Positions 34,122 through 37,469 of a stretch of DNA of 37,469 nucleotides are shown here, in pieces; the stretch's first letter is position 1, and each line of letters opens with the position of its first letter. The DNA comes from Methanobacteriota archaeon (lineage in GTDB: Archaea; Halobacteriota; Methanosarcinia; Methanosarcinales; Methanosarcinaceae): assembly GCA_016841625.1 (NCBI GenBank), contig JAENYU010000033.1, positions 1 to 37,469 on the forward strand. The letters run 5' to 3'. Both the position numbers and the translations under genes were made by a program. Below the pieces are notes generated by a model, which saw only the letters and a program-made list of their open reading frames with translations, ran no database searches and was not told the DNA's origin.

Positions 34122-34544
34122 ATTATCCTCCTTAGAATTTTTAGGCTAAAATGCCTCCGAATTTTTAAAGCTGTCATACTTTATAAGAATTGCCTTGTGT
34201 TATTGTGATTTATATAACCGACATACTTTGAGACATTGAATATATAATTAAAATTGAATAAAACGTTTGACACGAAAATTTCGGGATAAACAGCTGACCA
34301 AAAGAACAGTGTCCTATAAACAGCTCAAAGAGCTAATTTTAAAAATCTTCAGAGTGGATAATCATTAACCATACAATTATCTTAATGTTTGTATAAATAT
34401 GGATTGTGTGCACACTGGAGGAAAGGGATCGTAGGTACTAGTTAGAAGATCGTCTCCCAAATTGAGTTTCAGGCAAGAATTTTAAAATTTTTATTATCAC
34501 TAATAAAATATTCAACACTCAATATACTATGACAGCTCTTTTCA
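34122..34544. promoter_or_regulatory. AT-rich promoter region upstream of the AbrB-type gene
   Basis: I see no gene in this stretch. It holds the two TATA-like boxes described for the AbrB-type gene (34179-34187 and 34209-34217) and otherwise AT-rich, unstructured sequence up to the repeat at 34545. Confidence 0.5.
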
Positions 34545-34576
34545 GACTCAGTTCCAAAATCCAGTGATTGGTGTAA
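34545..34576. repeat. 32-nt repeat shared with the palindrome at 37.1 kb
   Basis: The 32 bases from GACTCAGTTCCAAAATCC to GGTGTAA are identical to 37082-37113. Only one arm is present here. It sits 10 nt past the stop of the frameshifted integrase. A shorter, slightly changed piece (TTCAAAATCCAGTGATT) occurs at 36845-36861. It looks like the end of a small mobile repeat. Confidence 0.85.
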
Positions 34577-34585
34577 GCTAACCTT

Positions 34586-35166
34586 TTACTCAATCCAGGG
34601 GGCCACTCTCCGCTTAATCTCGGCATCTTCTTCCCTGGTAAATGCTAATCCCTGGTAATGTCGGAGACTCGTTGCGGGTGAGTGGCCTTGCATCAGGTAT
34701 ACCTTTATCTCAGGCACTCCTGCGGTCAATAGATAGCTTTCCTTAATCTTCCTGGTCCTGCGTGAATTAAAGCCGTAGGGGTTAAATCCTGCCTTCTCAG
34801 CCCATGCCTTGAGGGTCTTACCCCAGGCCTGAACGGTGGGCGGCCTTTTCCCTTCAAAAAAGTAATCAATTGTATCTGCTAAAACCCCTTTAACCGGGAT
34901 ATGCCGGACCTTAATTTTCTGCTTAACCTTTTTTGTGCTTCTTTTGGAAGGTGGATAGTCTGGCGTTCCTGAATATAGTATTCTGGATGGTCGTGGATCC
35001 TCTGGCCTTCAATATATCGTACTCCGGACCAAAGAAAAAATTTAAAGATTGTCCTGTGAGTCAGCTTTGGAATTGCAGAAATGAATTTATCCATCTCGAA
35101 GGGTCCTAAAATCCTGGACCCTTCCACATAGACGGCTTTCGGGTCCAGTGTGAGTTCACTTTTCAT
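34586..35166 (-). pseudogene. Frameshifted tyrosine recombinase with all catalytic motifs
   Basis: From the ATG at 35166 (MKSELTLDPKAVYVEG) the frame holds the first arginine (SGVRYIEGQRI) and continues to about 34930. There a CAAAAAAGG run shifts it: reading on in frame gives a stop at 34879, while a -1 shift restores VKQKIKVRHIPVKGVLADTI, then NPYGFNSRRTRKIKES, MQGHSPATSLRHYQG and the end at 34586. The only lesion in the frame is one missing A in a six-A tract. It may be true decay, a sequencing indel or recoding. A MITE is inserted at its start codon, separating it from any original promoter. Confidence 0.85.
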
Positions 35167-35323
35167 AGAGAGTGTCGGAAAAGTCGATAATTGCCAACTT
35201 TCGGCACATTTGAGCATTGGCAATAAATTTCAAAAGGCCGCATGACCCATATTTTTTGATTGGATTTCTCGGTACTGTGTGAACTTAGGTGTGAACTTCC
35301 GACTTTTCCGACGCTCTCTCATA
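35163..35323. mobile_element. 151-bp MITE inserted at the integrase start codon
   Basis: The element proper is 35168-35318. Its ends read inward as GAGAGTGTCGGAAAAGTC and GAGAGCGTCGGAAAAGTC (17 of 18 identical) and it is flanked by TCATA direct repeats (35163-35167, 35319-35323). The duplication contains the complement of the integrase ATG. The ends are close to those of the IS1182-like element at 21.5 kb (GATAGTGTCGTAAAAGTC), so a relative of that IS probably mobilised it. There is no coding content. Confidence 0.82.
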
Positions 35324-35329
35324 TTAAAG

Positions 35330-35354
35330 GTTTAAGTTATCAAATAACTTAAAC
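35330..35354. terminator. Perfect 10-bp stem-loop
   Basis: GTTTAAGTTA and TAACTTAAAC form a perfect 10-bp stem around a 5-nt loop, followed on the plus strand by TTTCTTTCC. It lies ~150 nt past the end of the membrane-protein gene and next to the MITE. It may act as a terminator. An operator of the displaced integrase promoter is the alternative. Confidence 0.5.
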
Positions 35355-35400
35355 TTTCTTTCCTGCTATTCCCTTTTTTGGTCTTCCTCCCTGGTAGAAG

Positions 35401-35442
35401 TGGATCAAAAAAGTTTCACTTTTTAACAAAAACTGAAACCTT
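35401..35442. repeat. Short repeat copy (partner at 36940-36985)
   Basis: The segment AAGTTTCACTTTTTAACA followed by AAAACTGAAACCTT recurs with small changes at 36940-36985. Each copy also contains facing GTTTCA and TGAAAC, so it can form a weak hairpin. The two copies flank the membrane-protein gene in the same orientation. Confidence 0.65.
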
Positions 35443-35506
35443 CCGGCAGGGTGAAAAGTTGAAAAAAAAGGGATTTTTTCAGAAATACGTTTATTAACTA
35501 ACTCGA

Positions 35507-36541
35507 CTAACTTGTCTGCAATATAATATCAAGCCAATACGAACTGGTCATCAAACTTATTGTGATTGCAATTAAGAAAGCAATAATTTGTCCTGCAATT
35601 GTGTAGATTATTTTAAATACGTATCCATTTCTACTCTTGTTGAAACTCTCTTTCTCAGTGTAGTACTTATCTATCTTATTTTTTGATTCTTTGTAGATGT
35701 CAGGCTCTAATTTTTCTAGGATTTGATTCCACCTTTCAAAAAATTCTGCCATAGCGACTATGTTTATTGTTCTTGCCTTCGGAGTTTGAATGAAAATGTT
35801 CTCAAAGTGGTTTAAAAATTTATATATTGTGCTATAATCTATCTTTTTGATATCCCAAAAGTCGTAATTAAAGGGGTCTGCCTCATCGAATTCTTTCTTT
35901 AGTACTTCAGCGGGGATACAACCCTCATCATCATCTGGCGTTTGCTCATCGTGCTCATCGAGAAAATCCTGATAATCTTCCTTAGGAGTATACGGAAGGT
36001 TCATCACGCGTTCTTTATACAGAATTTGTATTGTTGTGTTGAAAAAAATATCAATATCTCTGAGAATATTTTCATTTTCATACTCATAGTTTTGAAAATT
36101 ATAGTTTAAGTTTTCAATTCGTCTTTTAAGTTTTTTTCTTAATTTATTGTAGTTTATTTGAAATGCTTCCAAATTATTCCCCGAAGTATGCATACCACCT
36201 TTTTTTGGGGGTGAAAGTTTTCCAATAGCATTTTTTGTATCACAGAATGTTCTATAATACGACATATCTGAAAATATAATATAACAAACAATTAATCCAA
36301 ATCCAACTTGAACGCTGATTCCAAAATTTAAAAATATCCCCATGTCATATTTATAAAAATATATTTGTAATACTATCAAATAGGTTAGTCCTATTATCCT
36401 TATTGAAGGTCTATTTAAATTAAGTTCTGTAGGGTTTTTAAATGAATTAATGACCACGAATTGCCACTTTTTGATTCTTTCTTTTACATAGTAGGAAAGA
36501 GTTGATTTCCATCTTTTTGATTTGTCAAAAGTTAATAACAT
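35507..36541 (-). CDS. Membrane protein of unknown function
   Basis: The 344-residue protein is AT-rich in coding sequence compared with its neighbours. Two transmembrane helices near the N-terminus (about 49-65, IGLTYLIVLQIYFYKY, and 76-91, VQVGFGLIVCYIIFSD) and one at the C-terminus (about 311-332, IIYTIAGQIIAFLIAITISL) enclose a ~220-residue soluble domain. That domain holds charged helices and an acidic stretch (FLDEHDEQTPDDDEG). I do not recognise a family. A GGGGA ~10 nt upstream of the ATG may be its ribosome-binding site. The composition suggests foreign origin. Its place in a defence/mobile region makes a membrane-acting effector conceivable but not shown. Confidence 0.72.
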   Translation of the reverse strand: MLLTFDKSKRWKSTLSYYVKERIKKWQFVVINSFKNPTELNLNRPSIRIIGLTYLIVLQIYFYKYDMGIFLNFGISVQVGFGLIVCYIIFSDMSYYRTFCDTKNAIGKLSPPKKGGMHTSGNNLEAFQINYNKLRKKLKRRIENLNYNFQNYEYENENILRDIDIFFNTTIQILYKERVMNLPYTPKEDYQDFLDEHDEQTPDDDEGCIPAEVLKKEFDEADPFNYDFWDIKKIDYSTIYKFLNHFENIFIQTPKARTINIVAMAEFFERWNQILEKLEPDIYKESKNKIDKYYTEKESFNKSRNGYVFKIIYTIAGQIIAFLIAITISLMTSSYWLDIILQTS

Positions 36542-36939
36542 TGTTTGAATTCCCCAAAGAGATTTTCTATAAAAGTTACCACAAATTAAATTGAAAACAG
36601 CAAGAAGAGCTGTTTTTGTTCCTAATTATTGCGTTTCTGCGATCTTTCAATAATCACAGAAAAGCACCGCTAGATAATGTTTTTGTTATTAATTCGTTTC
36701 ATTGAAAAAAATATTATTCGATATGCTACCAGATCAGATAAAAACTTAGACATGCCACTAGATAAATTTTCCTACATTGTTATTCAATCACAACTTTTTC
36801 TGTAGGCATTAATCAAGAGGCCGTGTTCAAAGGATCAAAACCAATTTCAAAATCCAGTGATTTTTGCCCGATCCCGGCATTCTCGCCCCGCCGATTCAAA
36901 CGGCACTATGTTCTTTTTCCCCTGATCCGGAGGACCTGG

Positions 36940-36985
36940 TGGATTTTGAAAAAAAGTTTCATTTTTAACATAAAACTGAAACCTT
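36940..36985. repeat. Short repeat copy (partner at 35401-35442)
   Basis: This is the second copy of the TGGAT...AAGTTTCA...ACTGAAACCTT repeat, with a few substitutions and length differences in the A and T tracts. Confidence 0.65.
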
Positions 36986-37080
36986 TTTTTTAAAAAATGC
37001 TTTAAGTAGGGACGGTACTAAAAGAAAAAATTGTTGTACCGTGTTAAATGATTACTGTTTTTTAAAAAACGCTTTCAGTA

Positions 37081-37146
37081 GGACTCAGTTCCAAAATCCA
37101 GTGATTGGTGTAAACTAAAAAATCACTGGATTTTGGAACTGAGTCC
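37081..37146. repeat. Perfect 26-bp inverted repeat (66-bp hairpin element)
   Basis: Arms 37081-37106 and 37121-37146 are perfect reverse complements (outer end GGACTCAGTTCC) around a 14-nt loop. The left arm plus loop start recurs at 34545-34576. It lies about 85 nt past the stop of the minus-strand TPR gene, so it may act as its terminator. Its structure is that of a minimal palindromic mobile repeat. Confidence 0.88.
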
Positions 37147-37229
37147 ATCCTGCTGCCAAAAAAAGGAAAAGCAAACATCAAACCGAATTTATTTAAGCTA
37201 TTTCTACCCTCAAATTGAAGAACAGAACC

Positions 37230-37469
37230 TTAATCCTCCTTTTTTCCATCCATATCACGAAGTAATTGCTGGAAATTGTTTCCTATTATTTTGGTGGTTG
37301 GGTGGTCTGGTCCCAGTTTTTCTTTGTCTATGCTGAAAGCACGCTGATAAAGTGGGAGTGCTTTTTCGTAATCTCCCATCTGACGATAGAGTTCTGCGAG
37401 ATTGTTTAGTGTTCTTGCAACATCTGGGTGTTGCGGCCCGAGCACCTTTTCAATTATTTCAAGTGCCCG
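37230..37469 (-). CDS. TPR-repeat protein, 5' part off the right edge
   Basis: The frame is open from the right edge (RALEIIEKVLGPQHPDVART) to a stop at 37230. The visible 79 residues show the 42-residue TPR type of LGPQHPDVARTLNNLAELYR, then GDYEKALPLYQRAFSIDKEK and a second LGPDHP repeat start, ending DMDGKKED. This kinesin-light-chain-like TPR variety typically follows an NB-ARC domain, which would lie outside the window. It resembles in type, but is distinct from, the STAND gene at the left edge. Confidence 0.85.
   Translation of the reverse strand, partial: RALEIIEKVLGPQHPDVARTLNNLAELYRQMGDYEKALPLYQRAFSIDKEKLGPDHPTTKIIGNNFQQLLRDMDGKKED

Larger units (their letters stand above)
36542..37229. 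other. Repeat-rich spacer without genes
   Basis: No gene is supportable here. The stretch holds the repeat piece at 36845-36861, the second copy of the AAGTTTCA repeat (36940-36985), two copies of a GCTTTMAGTAGG-ended motif after a T/A tract (36987-37010 and 37058-37082), a 7-bp dyad ACGGTAC/GTACCGT (37012-37042), and the large palindrome 37081-37146. Confidence 0.6.

Overview
The window looks like accessory (island) DNA from a methanogenic archaeon, most likely a Methanosarcina. The reasons are archaeal TATA-type promoters with a mix of Shine-Dalgarno-led and apparently leaderless starts, a TATA-binding-protein paralogue, STAND/TPR proteins, an IS1182-like element, MITEs and many small plasmid- or virus-like genes. 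The genus is an inference from style and content; no rRNA or tRNA gene is visible.

Layout. (1) 1-2.3 kb: the 5' part of a STAND NTPase/TPR protein that runs off the left edge, and a decayed gene. (2) 2.3-3.2 kb: an intact tyrosine recombinase flanked by inverted repeats. (3) 3.2-18.7 kb, minus strand: a complete BREX operon of type 1 composition, transcribed brxA, brxB, brxC, pglX, a GmrSD-like DUF262/DUF1524 nuclease gene, pglZ, brxL, then an unassigned 150-codon gene. A fragment of a second brxL lies beyond it. (4) 18.7-20.1 kb: a divergent promoter region with two perfect dyads and a plus-strand EVE-like/Mrr-type endonuclease gene. (5) 20.1-23.9 kb: two integrase relics, a divergent TBP paralogue, a complete IS element with a 6-bp target duplication, and a 131-bp MITE. 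(6) 23.9-26.2 kb: small plasmid/virus-like genes, including a ribbon-helix-helix protein facing a shared promoter with repeated CTTAC/GTAAG boxes. (7) 26.2-30.4 kb: two paralogous proteins of formylglycine-generating-enzyme (C-type lectin) fold. Their C-terminal codons differ in the pattern expected of diversity-generating-retroelement (DGR) variable regions. (8) 30.6-34.1 kb: an apparent replication module (winged-helix protein, 21-bp iteron-like repeats, family A DNA polymerase, an unknown gene, a small gene and an AbrB-type regulator). (9) 34.5-37.5 kb: a frameshifted integrase whose start codon region is interrupted by a 151-bp MITE, an AT-rich membrane-protein gene, several palindromic repeats, and the 3' end of another TPR protein.

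How the parts may work together. BREX (PglX methylation plus PglZ/BrxC/BrxL exclusion) with an embedded GmrSD-like protein and a divergent Mrr-like enzyme would combine exclusion of unmodified DNA with restriction of modified DNA. The flanking STAND protein may be another sensor-type defence. The integrases and relics, IS, MITEs and polymerase/iteron module suggest repeated integration of plasmid- or virus-like elements beside the defence genes. The DGR-like variable genes imply a reverse transcriptase and template repeat elsewhere in the genome, because neither was found here.
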